From: Gilvimarinus japonicus
Lineage (GTDB): Bacteria > Pseudomonadota > Gammaproteobacteria > Pseudomonadales > Cellvibrionaceae
Assembly: GCF_042847215.1 (NCBI RefSeq)
Contig: NZ_AP031500.1
Span: 2,666,001 to 2,730,000, forward strand
Reading direction: 5' to 3'
Length of the DNA: 64,000 nt
Both the position numbers and the translations under genes were made by a program. Shown piece by piece: positions 27,588-35,642 of the stretch. The number at the start of each line of letters is the position of its first letter. The stretch's first letter is position 1. The notes beneath the pieces were generated by a model, which saw only the letters and a program-made list of their open reading frames with translations, had not been told where the DNA came from and did no database searches.

Positions 27588-28283
27588 ATGGCCCGTACTA
27601 TCGCCATTGTAGAAGACGAACAGGCCATCGCCGACAACTACCGCGACGCTCTAACACGGCTTGGCTATCGGGTTAACCACTACTTAGATCGCCCCAGTGC
27701 CACCGCCGCCTTTAGCCAGGCACTACCTGACTTGGCCATTATCGATGTCGGCCTAGGCGACGACGTAGAAGGTGGCTTTGAACTGTGCCGGGAGTTGCGC
27801 AGCCGCGCGCCCGAGCTGCCCATCGTTTTTTTAACCGCTCGCAGTGATGAGTTTGATGTGATTTCAGGGCTGCGCCTCGGCGCCGATGATTACCTCACCA
27901 AAGATATTGGCCAAGCCCATATGCTCGCGCGTATTAACGCCCTGTTTAGACGAGTCGATGCTCTGCGCCAACCGGCCCGCGCCGACGACACCTTAACCCG
28001 TGGCGAGCTGCGCATTAACACCTCACGCATGAGCGTGCACTGGCAAGAGCAACCCGTGGATTTAACCGTAACCGAATTTTGGATCTTACACTCGCTGGCA
28101 CAGCACCCGGGCCACGTTAAAAACCGCCAACAATTAATGGATGCCGCCAACGTGGTGCTGGATGACAACACCATCACCTCACATATTAAGCGCATCCGGC
28201 GCAAGTTTAGCCAACACGACAGCGACTTTGACCGCATCCAAACCGCCTACGGCATGGGTTACCGCTGGCGTGAAGCGCCATAG
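27588..28283 (+). CDS. OmpR-type response regulator, resembling the proteobacterial dedicated sortase system regulator (PdsR-like)
   Basis: 231 residues. The start at 27588 (GAAACCT ATG) is preferred over an upstream in-frame codon because the duplicated fragments also begin there. The receiver domain has IVEDE, phospho-acceptor Asp53 in the unusual motif IIDVGLGDDVEGGFELCREL, and FLTARSDEFDVISGLRLGADDYLTKD. The C-terminal winged helix (~140-228) ends TAYGMGYRW. From memory this wording matches the family defined for dedicated sortase systems (TIGR03787); no search was possible. No sortase, LPXTG or OmpA-like partner gene is in this window. The kinase gene follows after two bases. Confidence 0.82.
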   Translation: MARTIAIVEDEQAIADNYRDALTRLGYRVNHYLDRPSATAAFSQALPDLAIIDVGLGDDVEGGFELCRELRSRAPELPIVFLTARSDEFDVISGLRLGADDYLTKDIGQAHMLARINALFRRVDALRQPARADDTLTRGELRINTSRMSVHWQEQPVDLTVTEFWILHSLAQHPGHVKNRQQLMDAANVVLDDNTITSHIKRIRRKFSQHDSDFDRIQTAYGMGYRWREAP

Positions 28284-28285
28284 AC

Positions 28286-30475
28286 ATGAAACTACGCCGC
28301 CAGCTGGCACTGGTTAGCCTAATTGCCCTGGTACTGCCTTGGGCGCTAGGGCAATACCTGCAAGTGTTTGACCGCCTATTGCGCGAGGGGCAAATTCGCG
28401 CCCTGAACGCCACAGCTCTAGCCGTAGCGGCAAGGCTTGGCGCCGATACGGCACTGCTCGATACCGCCCGACTCAGCAACCGCGCCACCCTCGATGCCGA
28501 GCACGAGATTTACGCCCACTCGCTTGCATCACCGCCCATGGTGGATGGCTACGCCGAGGACTGGCGTGCTTACAAACACACGCCTCGGTTGTTTTCCGGC
28601 GCAAGCGAACGCGCCCCCCAAGCGCAAGCCGACCCTGCGCTTACTCTTACTACCGGCATCCATAATGACAACCTGTTTTTACTCGCCCAAGTTAAAGACC
28701 CTGAACGCCACTATCACCAACCTGGCAGCGACAATCTCGCCAGCGGCGATCACCTTATTCTTGCCAACCAACAAACCGGTAGAGGCAGCCGCTACTACGC
28801 CATTCGGGCCAATGCGCCCGGGCGCATACAGGCGGTGTACCGCGACGCCCACGGCCAAATCAGGCCGGACTATCGCATTCGCGGCTTTTGGCGTGAAACC
28901 ACCGGCGGCTACCAAATAGAGCTGCGCATGCCGCTCGATATGGCAGAACCCCACTTTGCCATATCGGCCATCAGCAAAAGCGGCACCAGTATTAGCGCCG
29001 CAGGAAGCGCCGGGCACTGGGCCGAGCTTGCCGGTGGCCCCGATGCTGGGGTGCTACCCGGCACAGAGGGCCGGCTTATTCAACAAAGCGCGCCGCTGGG
29101 CAACGCTTTAAAGGTATTTGCCCGCCCCGGAGTGCGCCTACAAGTCGCCGACCGGCAAGGCTGGAAAATGGCTCAGGCCGGTCAACTAGAGTCCCTAAGC
29201 CCACAGCGAAACCGGGTATTACAATGGCTGCTGGACTTTGCAGGCAATCGCCAAACGCTAAAGCCATGGCAGCCGAGCCACAATGGCCGGCGACAGCAGC
29301 CGCCCGCGAGCCTGGCGATAGCCGGTCACAGCGATAGCCGCTGGTACCGCGCCGAGGACGACGACATTGCCAGCGTCGCCGTCCCCCTGTACCTCGGGTG
29401 GCCCAGCGCGGGCGCGGTAGAGTCGCAATTGGCGGGTGCTGTCATCATCGAGCAGCGCTTGCAACCCTGGCAAGGGCTAGGCCGCACCACACTCGGCCGC
29501 CTGGCGTGGGTTAGCGCGGTCAGTGGTGCGCTGCTAATGCTGGTGCTAATTGGTTACGCCAGCTGGATTTCGGCGCGCATTCGCACGCTTTCGCGCGCGG
29601 CCAACAACGCGCAAGGCCAACCGCTCGATGACGTTTTAGAACGCTGGCCACGCTATCGGCTAAAAGACGAGCTGGCCGACTTGGCCGGTCAGTATCGCGA
29701 GCTGCTCACCCAAGTACACGGTCATACCAATTACCTAAAAAGTCTGACCGGCAAGCTCTCGCACGAGTTGCGCACGCCGCTGGCCATTGTCCGTTCATCG
29801 CTGGATAACATCAGCAACACCACGGGCGCCGATGAGCCCCTAGCGATTTACCTACAGCGGGCCAAGCTGGGCAGCGAGCGCCTAAGCGCCATCATCACCG
29901 CCATGAGCGAAGCCGACCGGGTAGAGGCCAGCATTCAAGCCAGTGAGCCGGAGGCTATTGATCTGGCACAACTGGTTATTGACATGACAGAGGCTTATCG
30001 CAGTGCCTACCCCTCCCACCAATTTAACAGCACTATTGTCCAGACCAGTGCCGATGCCTATCGCACCATAGCGGCACCTGAACTATTGGTGCAGCTGCTC
30101 GATAAACTGGTCGATAACGCCACAGATTTTAGCCCGCCGGACGCAGTCATCGAATTACGCCTTGAACTGTGTCAGGATGACGAGCTGGGGGCCAGTTACC
30201 GCCTCAGCGTGAGCAATACTGGGCCGGCATTACCGCCCGCTCTTGAGGGTCAGCTGTTTAATTCACTAACATCTTGGCGCAGTGGCACAACGGGCAACAA
30301 AGACCCCGAACACCGAGTACATTTGGGCTTAGGGCTGTATATTGTCGAGCTAATCGCGCGCAGCCACCAGGGCCGCGCTCAGGCAGAAAACATCGCCAAC
30401 GGGGTTTGTTTTTCGGTGGAGTTCCCCGCACAAAATCCGGGAATGTTTGCCAAACGGCCAGAGACTCTCGGCTAG
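28286..30475 (+). CDS. Sensor histidine kinase with extracytoplasmic CBM9-like domain (PdsS-like)
   Basis: 729 residues. An N-terminal membrane segment (LALVSLIALVLPWALGQYL) is followed by a ~380-residue extracytoplasmic region. That region contains a CBM9-like fold (MVDGYAEDWRAYKHTPRLF, then NDNLFLLAQVKD and YQIELRMPLDM), a carbohydrate-binding-like module unusual in kinases. A second membrane segment (VSAVSGALLMLVLIGYASWI) leads to a HAMP-like linker, HisKA with His493 (LSHELRTPLAIVRSSLDNI), N-box LLDKLVDNATDF and G-box HLGLGLYIVELIA. The architecture fits the dedicated-sortase kinase family (TIGR03785), recalled from memory. It forms an operon with the regulator at 27588. Confidence 0.83.
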   Translation: MKLRRQLALVSLIALVLPWALGQYLQVFDRLLREGQIRALNATALAVAARLGADTALLDTARLSNRATLDAEHEIYAHSLASPPMVDGYAEDWRAYKHTPRLFSGASERAPQAQADPALTLTTGIHNDNLFLLAQVKDPERHYHQPGSDNLASGDHLILANQQTGRGSRYYAIRANAPGRIQAVYRDAHGQIRPDYRIRGFWRETTGGYQIELRMPLDMAEPHFAISAISKSGTSISAAGSAGHWAELAGGPDAGVLPGTEGRLIQQSAPLGNALKVFARPGVRLQVADRQGWKMAQAGQLESLSPQRNRVLQWLLDFAGNRQTLKPWQPSHNGRRQQPPASLAIAGHSDSRWYRAEDDDIASVAVPLYLGWPSAGAVESQLAGAVIIEQRLQPWQGLGRTTLGRLAWVSAVSGALLMLVLIGYASWISARIRTLSRAANNAQGQPLDDVLERWPRYRLKDELADLAGQYRELLTQVHGHTNYLKSLTGKLSHELRTPLAIVRSSLDNISNTTGADEPLAIYLQRAKLGSERLSAIITAMSEADRVEASIQASEPEAIDLAQLVIDMTEAYRSAYPSHQFNSTIVQTSADAYRTIAAPELLVQLLDKLVDNATDFSPPDAVIELRLELCQDDELGASYRLSVSNTGPALPPALEGQLFNSLTSWRSGTTGNKDPEHRVHLGLGLYIVELIARSHQGRAQAENIANGVCFSVEFPAQNPGMFAKRPETLG

Positions 30476-30488
30476 CCCATCATAGCTA

Positions 30489-30516
30489 TTGACATGCGGT
30501 CGAAAATAGGTAAAAT
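30489..30516 (+). promoter_or_regulatory. Sigma-70 promoter of rpsT
   Basis: A perfect -35 TTGACA (30489-30494), 16-base spacer, and -10 TAAAAT (30511-30516). It lies 58 bases before the rpsT start and just after the kinase stop codon. Confidence 0.8.
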
Positions 30517-30574
30517 GCCGCGTCTTTCAGATTCGTAATCATTTCAGATACACAGTAATTATAGGAGCAACACG

Positions 30575-30841
30575 GTGGCAAATTCACCCCAAGCCAAAAA
30601 ACGTGCACGCCAGAACGAAAAAGCTCGCAAGCACAACGCCGGCCTGCGCTCCATGGCGCGCACCTACTTGAAAAAAGTAGACGCAGCCATCGAAGCAGGT
30701 GACGCAGAACAAGCTAAAGCGGCTTTCGCAGCAGCGGTACCCGTTCTGGATCGCATTGCTGATAAAGGCATTATTCACAAGAATAAAGCCGCTCGTCACA
30801 AGAGCCGCCTGAACAGCAAAATCAAAGCCTTGGCCGCCTAA
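30575..30841 (+). CDS. rpsT: 30S ribosomal protein S20
   Basis: 88 residues: ANSPQAKKRARQNEKARKHN at the N-terminus, then SMARTYLKKVDAAIEAGD and GIIHKNKAARHKSRLNSKIK, the S20 signature. It binds 16S rRNA early in 30S assembly. The start is GTG, preceded by AGGAG. A non-AUG start is typical of rpsT in enterobacteria, where it takes part in translational autocontrol. It has its own promoter and terminator, so it is a single-gene unit. Confidence 0.98.
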   Translation: MANSPQAKKRARQNEKARKHNAGLRSMARTYLKKVDAAIEAGDAEQAKAAFAAAVPVLDRIADKGIIHKNKAARHKSRLNSKIKALAA

Positions 30842-30861
30842 GCTAGTTAGCGCTCAAGCAT

Positions 30862-30889
30862 AAAAAGCCGGCTTTATGCCGGCTTTTTT
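30862..30889 (+). terminator. Rho-independent terminator of rpsT
   Basis: Stem AAAAAGCCGGC (30862-30872), loop TTTAT, complementary arm GCCGGCTTTTTT (30878-30889) giving the T-run. It is 20 bases after the rpsT stop. Confidence 0.92.
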
Positions 30890-31016
30890 GTGCCTATCGC
30901 TCCACACTGCAACAGCCACCCCGCCCCGCTGTCACAAATCTTTCAAAAAACTGGCACACAACCATCAAAAAGCTAACGTATAACTCTGTGCAGGTAAACA
31001 ACACAGGATTAACGCC

Positions 31017-31304
31017 ATGCTGCCAAGAGAACATTACCTTAAGCAACCGTTTCAGGGGCACCGTGACTTGCAAAACCCCGAGGCACTGACCAGCGCTCAG
31101 GCGCGCCTGATTAAAAAGCACGGCTCTCTTATTACGGCGTTGCTTAACGATGACGTGCTTAACCCGAGCCTAAGCGATATGCGCACGGTTAAAATCATCA
31201 CCCAAAAAAGCACCCCCACTAACCCGGTAGAGCAAGCCTGGCTCAAGTACGAGGCGCTGCTGGCCGAGCAAAAACCCAAGCGCCGCCTCAAGCGCAGCGC
31301 TTAA
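31017..31304 (+). CDS. DUF413-family protein, MaoP (YifE)-like
   Basis: 95 residues: FQGHRDLQNPEALTSAQARL, IKKHGSLITALLNDDVLNPS, then NPVEQAWLKYEALLAEQKPK and a basic tail. This fits the DUF413 pattern (F-x-G-x-R-D-x-x-N-P, L-I-x-K-x-G). The E. coli member MaoP is needed to confine the Ori macrodomain together with its DNA site maoS. Whether this homologue does the same is inference. Monocistronic by appearance. Confidence 0.75.
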   Translation: MLPREHYLKQPFQGHRDLQNPEALTSAQARLIKKHGSLITALLNDDVLNPSLSDMRTVKIITQKSTPTNPVEQAWLKYEALLAEQKPKRRLKRSA

Positions 31305-31327
31305 GCCCTCCCCCCTCCAATTCAACC

Positions 31328-31359
31328 GTTTGCCTGACACCGGTTTGCGTCAGGCAAAC
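31328..31359. terminator. 11-bp perfect inverted repeat after the maoP-like gene (terminator-like, no T-run)
   Basis: Arms GTTTGCCTGAC (31328-31338) and GTCAGGCAAAC (31349-31359) with a 10-base loop, 24 bases after the stop codon. There is no T-tract, so it may act as a transcript-end stabiliser or Rho-assisted terminator rather than a classical intrinsic one. Confidence 0.45.
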
Positions 31360-31427
31360 ACCCCGTAACACTGACCACCTAACGCTTCTTTGCGCACCAC
31401 CGGTAGATTTTTGTCGCAAATCACAAT

Positions 31428-31443
31428 ATGATAGCGCTACCAT
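31428..31443. promoter_or_regulatory. LacI/GntR-type operator before the sugar symporter
   Basis: ATGATAGCGCTACCAT is a near-perfect 16-bp palindrome centred on GC|GC. A closely matching site (ATGTTTGCGCTATCAT) occurs at 36731-36746, between the regulator and gluconokinase genes. Central GC symmetry and 16-bp length suit a GntR-like LacI repressor, which is encoded at 35632-36672. Confidence 0.65.
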
Positions 31444-31567
31444 CTGATTGCTACGCCACAAACCACTCCCTTAAAGGGTTGGCCTGTGCGTCAAATTCGC
31501 GCCGGGCTGAACGATAAAAGGCCGGGCATAGCAGCAAGCCTATAAATAATAATTGCGAGGGCAGACA

Positions 31568-33202
31568 GTGTTACAGCAAACACCCAACGATAGATTGGCA
31601 AAATTAAGCTGGCGCGAGCGGATTGGCTACGGCTTGGGCGACGCTGGCTTTAACTTTTACTGGGCTATTATTGGGTCCTACTTAATCTTTTTTTATACCG
31701 ATATATTTGGCATATCGGCGGCGGCGGCCGCCACCATGGTGACTGTCACCAAAATTGTCGACGCCTTTACCGACCCAGCAATGGGCGCTATTGCGGACAA
31801 AACCAACACACGCTGGGGCAAATTCCGGCCCTACCTACTGTTTGGCACCTTACCCATGATGGGCGCCGGTCTGCTTACCATGACCACGCCCGACTTAGAT
31901 GAAAGCGGCAAACTTATATGGGCCTATGCCACCTATATGATTTTGATGCTGACCTACACCGTCCTCAACATGCCCTATAACTCCCTCTCCGCCGTTTTAA
32001 CGGCCGATCCGCAGGAGCGCAACACCCTTAACAGCACTCGTTTTTTCTTTGCTTACTTCACCGGCATTATTGTCGGCGCCGCGACCCCCGATTTAGCCGA
32101 GTATTTTGGCGGTGGCGATCGTTACAGCCCCATTGGCTGGCAAATTACCATGAGCATTTATGCCGTCATAGCCTCTATTTTATTTGTGATTACGTTTGCT
32201 ACCACCAAGGAGCGTATTGCGCCGCCGCCCGAACAAAAGTCCAAGCCGCTAGAGGATCTAAAAAACCTGCTGGTCTGCAAACCATGGATCATTATTTTTA
32301 TACTCGCCATGGTAATTATGACCACCTTTACCCTGCGCGGTAGCTCCGCCACCTATTACTTTAAATACTTTGTCGAGCGCCCCGATTTGCTCGGTGCGTT
32401 TATCGGCTTACAAGTGTTAGGGCTTATGATTGGTGCCATGTCAGCATCGACCCTGACGCGCTATATTGAAAAAGTAAAACTCCTAATGATACTGATGGCG
32501 ATTGTCAGTGTACTGTGCTTTGCGTTCTCCTTTGTACCCAAGCCAGATGCGTTGGGCGTGGTCGACGTTAATGACGCCGAACGCACTAGCCTTAAAGCCC
32601 AGGATTTATTAGGCGAAGCTCATCAACCCGGCGATACTTATGCCTGGACTCGCTACCAAAAGGTCTTTTGGATTATTAAAGATCGGGTTGCCCTCGACGA
32701 TAACTCTGCAACTTTAGAGCTTGCAGGGCTGCAGAACGAAACCATCAGTGTCATAAAAACCCGCGCGGATGGTTCAGTCTTAGACAGCGCAGAAATCCCC
32801 GGTGAAATCCTATTAATGTTTGCGCTCAGCATTTTAATTAGCTTGGCGCTAGGGCCCAAAGCCCCAATAACCTGGGCAATGTATGCCGACGTGGCCGATT
32901 ACAATGAATGGAAAACCGGCCGCCGTGCTACGGGCATGACATTCTCTGCCACCACTTTTTCACAAAAACTAGGCAGCGCAGCGGGCTCCGCAATTATGCT
33001 TTCAGTACTAGCGATGCTGGGCTACGAGGCCAATCAGGTGCAAAGCGACGCATCCCTAGAGGGAATCGTGTATATGCAAACGTTAGCCCCAGGCGCCTTT
33101 GCGTTTATCGCCATTATCGCGCTACTTTTTTACGATTTGACCGGTGACAAACTGGCCAAGATTCAAAAAGAGCTGAGTGAGCGCAAGTACACCACCGAGT
33201 AG
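31568..33202 (+). CDS. GPH-family (LacS/MelB-type) sugar:cation symporter
   Basis: About 544 residues; GTG at 31568 behind GAGG with 8-base spacing. It has twelve predicted membrane segments. The family start is ERIGYGLGDAGFNFYWAIIG, and the first loop DAFTDPAMGAIADKTNTRWG carries the MelB-type cation/sugar-site Asp residues, followed by KFRPYLLFGTLP. A large hydrophilic insert (~330-405, between the sixth and later membrane segments) is longer than in MelB. It probably imports the substrate of the GH94 phosphorylase that follows, likely cellobionate or another glucosyl-sugar acid. Confidence 0.88.
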   Translation: MLQQTPNDRLAKLSWRERIGYGLGDAGFNFYWAIIGSYLIFFYTDIFGISAAAAATMVTVTKIVDAFTDPAMGAIADKTNTRWGKFRPYLLFGTLPMMGAGLLTMTTPDLDESGKLIWAYATYMILMLTYTVLNMPYNSLSAVLTADPQERNTLNSTRFFFAYFTGIIVGAATPDLAEYFGGGDRYSPIGWQITMSIYAVIASILFVITFATTKERIAPPPEQKSKPLEDLKNLLVCKPWIIIFILAMVIMTTFTLRGSSATYYFKYFVERPDLLGAFIGLQVLGLMIGAMSASTLTRYIEKVKLLMILMAIVSVLCFAFSFVPKPDALGVVDVNDAERTSLKAQDLLGEAHQPGDTYAWTRYQKVFWIIKDRVALDDNSATLELAGLQNETISVIKTRADGSVLDSAEIPGEILLMFALSILISLALGPKAPITWAMYADVADYNEWKTGRRATGMTFSATTFSQKLGSAAGSAIMLSVLAMLGYEANQVQSDASLEGIVYMQTLAPGAFAFIAIIALLFYDLTGDKLAKIQKELSERKYTTE

Positions 33203-33232
33203 CCATCAAGCTCCCATAAATCTCCTACGCTT

Positions 33233-33262
33233 GAGCGCCGCAGTTATTGGGCGCTCTTTTTT
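33233..33262 (+). terminator. Intrinsic terminator between symporter and GH94 genes
   Basis: Stem GAGCGCC (33233-33239) with GGCGCTC (33250-33256), ten-base loop, then TTTTTT. It ends only 12 bases before the ATG of the GH94 gene, so it lies inside the putative operon and must be leaky, regulated, or bypassed by a second promoter. Confidence 0.8.
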
Positions 33263-33274
33263 CACGAGGTCTCT

Positions 33275-35635
33275 ATGCTTTTTCCTGCCACTGACGGTTC
33301 GTCCTACCATCTGACCAGCCCCGTTTTAATGCCTCGCGCCGCCGGTTTTTTGTGGAACCGACAAATGATGATCCAGATGAACTGTCGCGGTTTTGCCGTC
33401 GCGCAGTTTATGCAACCGGAGCCGGCTAAATACGCCTACGCTCCCAATCTGGAAGCAAAGACCTTTATGCAACCAGAGCAGCCATACTACGCCCATCATC
33501 CCGGTCGTTTTTTTTACGTAAAAGACGAGAACACCGGCGAAATCTTTTCTGCCCCCTACGAGCCGGTGCGCCACCGCGACAGCGAGTTCTGCTTCTCCCC
33601 CGGCAAAAGCGATATCCGTTGGACGGTGAAATGCAGCGATTTAGAAATCAATCTGCGCCTTGCCCTGCCAGTAGACGATGTGGTGGAGCTGTGGGAAGTC
33701 TCCGTTAAAAACCTTAGTGGACGATCACGCAACATTAGCCTCTACCCCTATTTTACGCCTGGCTATATGAGCTGGATGAACCAAAGCGCAGAATACCGCA
33801 AAGAGTTAGGGGCCATTGTCGCAAGCTGTGTCACCCCGTATCAAAAATACCCCGACTACTTTAAAAACCAGCACTTTAAAGATAAGACCTATTTTTTGCA
33901 CGAGCGCGACCCGGCTGCTTGGCAGGTTCAACGCGAAGCCTTTGAAGGCGAAGGCGGGCTGCACAACCCTGACGCACTGCAACACGAGCAACTCGCCTGC
34001 GATGACGCCCGCTATGAAACGCCACTGGCAGCACTGCAGTATCGCCTTAACATAGCCTGCGATGCACAAGAGACTTTTCGGTTTGCCTTTGGGCCAGCGT
34101 TAGACGATGCCGAAATAAAACACATTCGCGAGCGCTATCTATCTGAGCAAGGCTTTGCCATAGCGCGCGAAGAATATGCCGACTACATCGCCTCGGGCAG
34201 CGGCGTGCTGCAAATTGAAACACCCGACGACGGGCTGAATAATTTTGTTAACCACTGGCTTGCCCGCCAAGTGTTTTACCACGGCGATGTCAACCGCCTA
34301 AGTACCGACCCGCAAACCCGCAACTACCTGCAAGACAACATGGGTATGAGCTATATTAAGCCGGCCGTTGCCCGCCACGCGTTTGTACATGCCCTAAGCC
34401 AGCAGGAAGCCTCCGGCGCCATGCCCGACGGGATACTGCTGCACGAAGACGCGGAGCTTAAATACATTAACCAGGTGCCGCACACCGACCACTGCGTGTG
34501 GCTGCCCGTATGCCTAAAGGCCTACTTAGATGAGACCGGCGACTTTGCCCTGCTTAGAGAAACTGTGAGCGGCTCAGACGGCAAAATCCTGACCGTTGCC
34601 GAGCGCATCAGCGCCGCCATGAGCTGGCTGCTAAGCTCGCGCGATGAACGTGGCTTGTCCTACATCGCCCAGGGCGACTGGTGTGACCCAATGAACATGG
34701 TGGGCTACAAAGGCAAAGGGGTGTCCGGCTGGTTAAGTGTTGCCACCGCCTACGCCCTTAACCTGTGGGCGGATATCTGCGAGCAAAACACCATTAACAC
34801 CCCACAAGATTTTCGCGCGGGGGCCGATGAGATCAACGCGTCAGTGAACAAACACCTGTGGGACGGCGATTGGTATGGCCGCGGCATCACCGATGACAAT
34901 GTCACGTTCGGCATCAGCAAAGACAAAGAGGGGCGTATATTCCTCAACCCACAAAGCTGGGCCATACTCGCTGGCACCTGCACAGATGAGCAGCGCGCAA
35001 AAATGATTAAAGCCGTGGAGGCACAACTGGAAACCCCCTACGGCGTCGCTATGCTCGCCCCCGCCTTCACCGCCATGCGCGAAGACGTGGGCCGGGTAAC
35101 ACAAAAACACCCCGGCTCGGCCGAAAATGGCTCGGTCTACAATCACGCCGCTATTTTCTATATTTACAGCCTCTACACCATTGGCGAGGCCGACCGCGCC
35201 TACAAACTGCTGCGCCAGATGATTCCGGGCCCAGACATGCAAGACTTTGAGCAGCGCGGGCAAATGCCCATTTACATTCCCAACTACTATCGCGGCGCCT
35301 ACCACCAGTACCCTCGCACCGCAGGACGCTCAAGCCAGCTGTTTAATACCGGCACGGTGAGCTGGGTATACCGTTCACTGGCGGAAGGATTATTTGGCTT
35401 AAAGGGCGATGGCAGTGGTTTACGAATCGAGCCACAGCTTCCTGCCGACTGGCCAAGTGCTCACGTAACCCGCCGGTTTCGTGGTGCACAATTGCACGTC
35501 AACTATCGTCGCACCAATGATGTTGCCGGCCTACAGGTTTGGCTCGATGGTGTTCAGCAAACGAGTAATCGTATTGAGGGGTTAGAAGCAGGTAAAGATT
35601 ATAAGCTTGAGGTAGTGATCGGCGACGAGCGCTAA
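33275..35635 (+). CDS. GH94 glycoside phosphorylase, probable cellobionate (glucosyl-gluconate) phosphorylase
   Basis: 786 residues, cytosolic. The N-terminal beta-sandwich (~1-280) includes RNYLQDNMGMSYIKP at its junction with an (alpha/alpha)6 barrel. The general-acid region reads QGDWCDPMNMVGYKGKGVSG with the probable catalytic Asp471. The later GSAENGSVYNHAAIFYIYSL and GAYHQYPRTAGRSSQLFNTG form the phosphate/sugar sites. The DWCDPMNMVG wording and 786-residue length fit characterised cellobionate phosphorylases better than cellobiose phosphorylase, as I recall. Reaction: glucosyl-gluconate + Pi to glucose-1-phosphate + gluconate. The gluconokinase and GntR-like regulator next door support this. 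Substrate assignment is inference; the GH94 fold is firm. Confidence 0.85.
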   Translation: MLFPATDGSSYHLTSPVLMPRAAGFLWNRQMMIQMNCRGFAVAQFMQPEPAKYAYAPNLEAKTFMQPEQPYYAHHPGRFFYVKDENTGEIFSAPYEPVRHRDSEFCFSPGKSDIRWTVKCSDLEINLRLALPVDDVVELWEVSVKNLSGRSRNISLYPYFTPGYMSWMNQSAEYRKELGAIVASCVTPYQKYPDYFKNQHFKDKTYFLHERDPAAWQVQREAFEGEGGLHNPDALQHEQLACDDARYETPLAALQYRLNIACDAQETFRFAFGPALDDAEIKHIRERYLSEQGFAIAREEYADYIASGSGVLQIETPDDGLNNFVNHWLARQVFYHGDVNRLSTDPQTRNYLQDNMGMSYIKPAVARHAFVHALSQQEASGAMPDGILLHEDAELKYINQVPHTDHCVWLPVCLKAYLDETGDFALLRETVSGSDGKILTVAERISAAMSWLLSSRDERGLSYIAQGDWCDPMNMVGYKGKGVSGWLSVATAYALNLWADICEQNTINTPQDFRAGADEINASVNKHLWDGDWYGRGITDDNVTFGISKDKEGRIFLNPQSWAILAGTCTDEQRAKMIKAVEAQLETPYGVAMLAPAFTAMREDVGRVTQKHPGSAENGSVYNHAAIFYIYSLYTIGEADRAYKLLRQMIPGPDMQDFEQRGQMPIYIPNYYRGAYHQYPRTAGRSSQLFNTGTVSWVYRSLAEGLFGLKGDGSGLRIEPQLPADWPSAHVTRRFRGAQLHVNYRRTNDVAGLQVWLDGVQQTSNRIEGLEAGKDYKLEVVIGDER

Positions 35636-35642
35636 GCGCTCG
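35626..35642. terminator. Palindromic hairpin across the converging GH94 and lacI-type stops
   Basis: CGAGCGC-TAA-GCGCTCG: seven-base arms around a three-base loop that is the GH94 stop codon itself. The two converging genes overlap here by 4 bases. Without a T-run its terminator role is uncertain. Confidence 0.45.
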
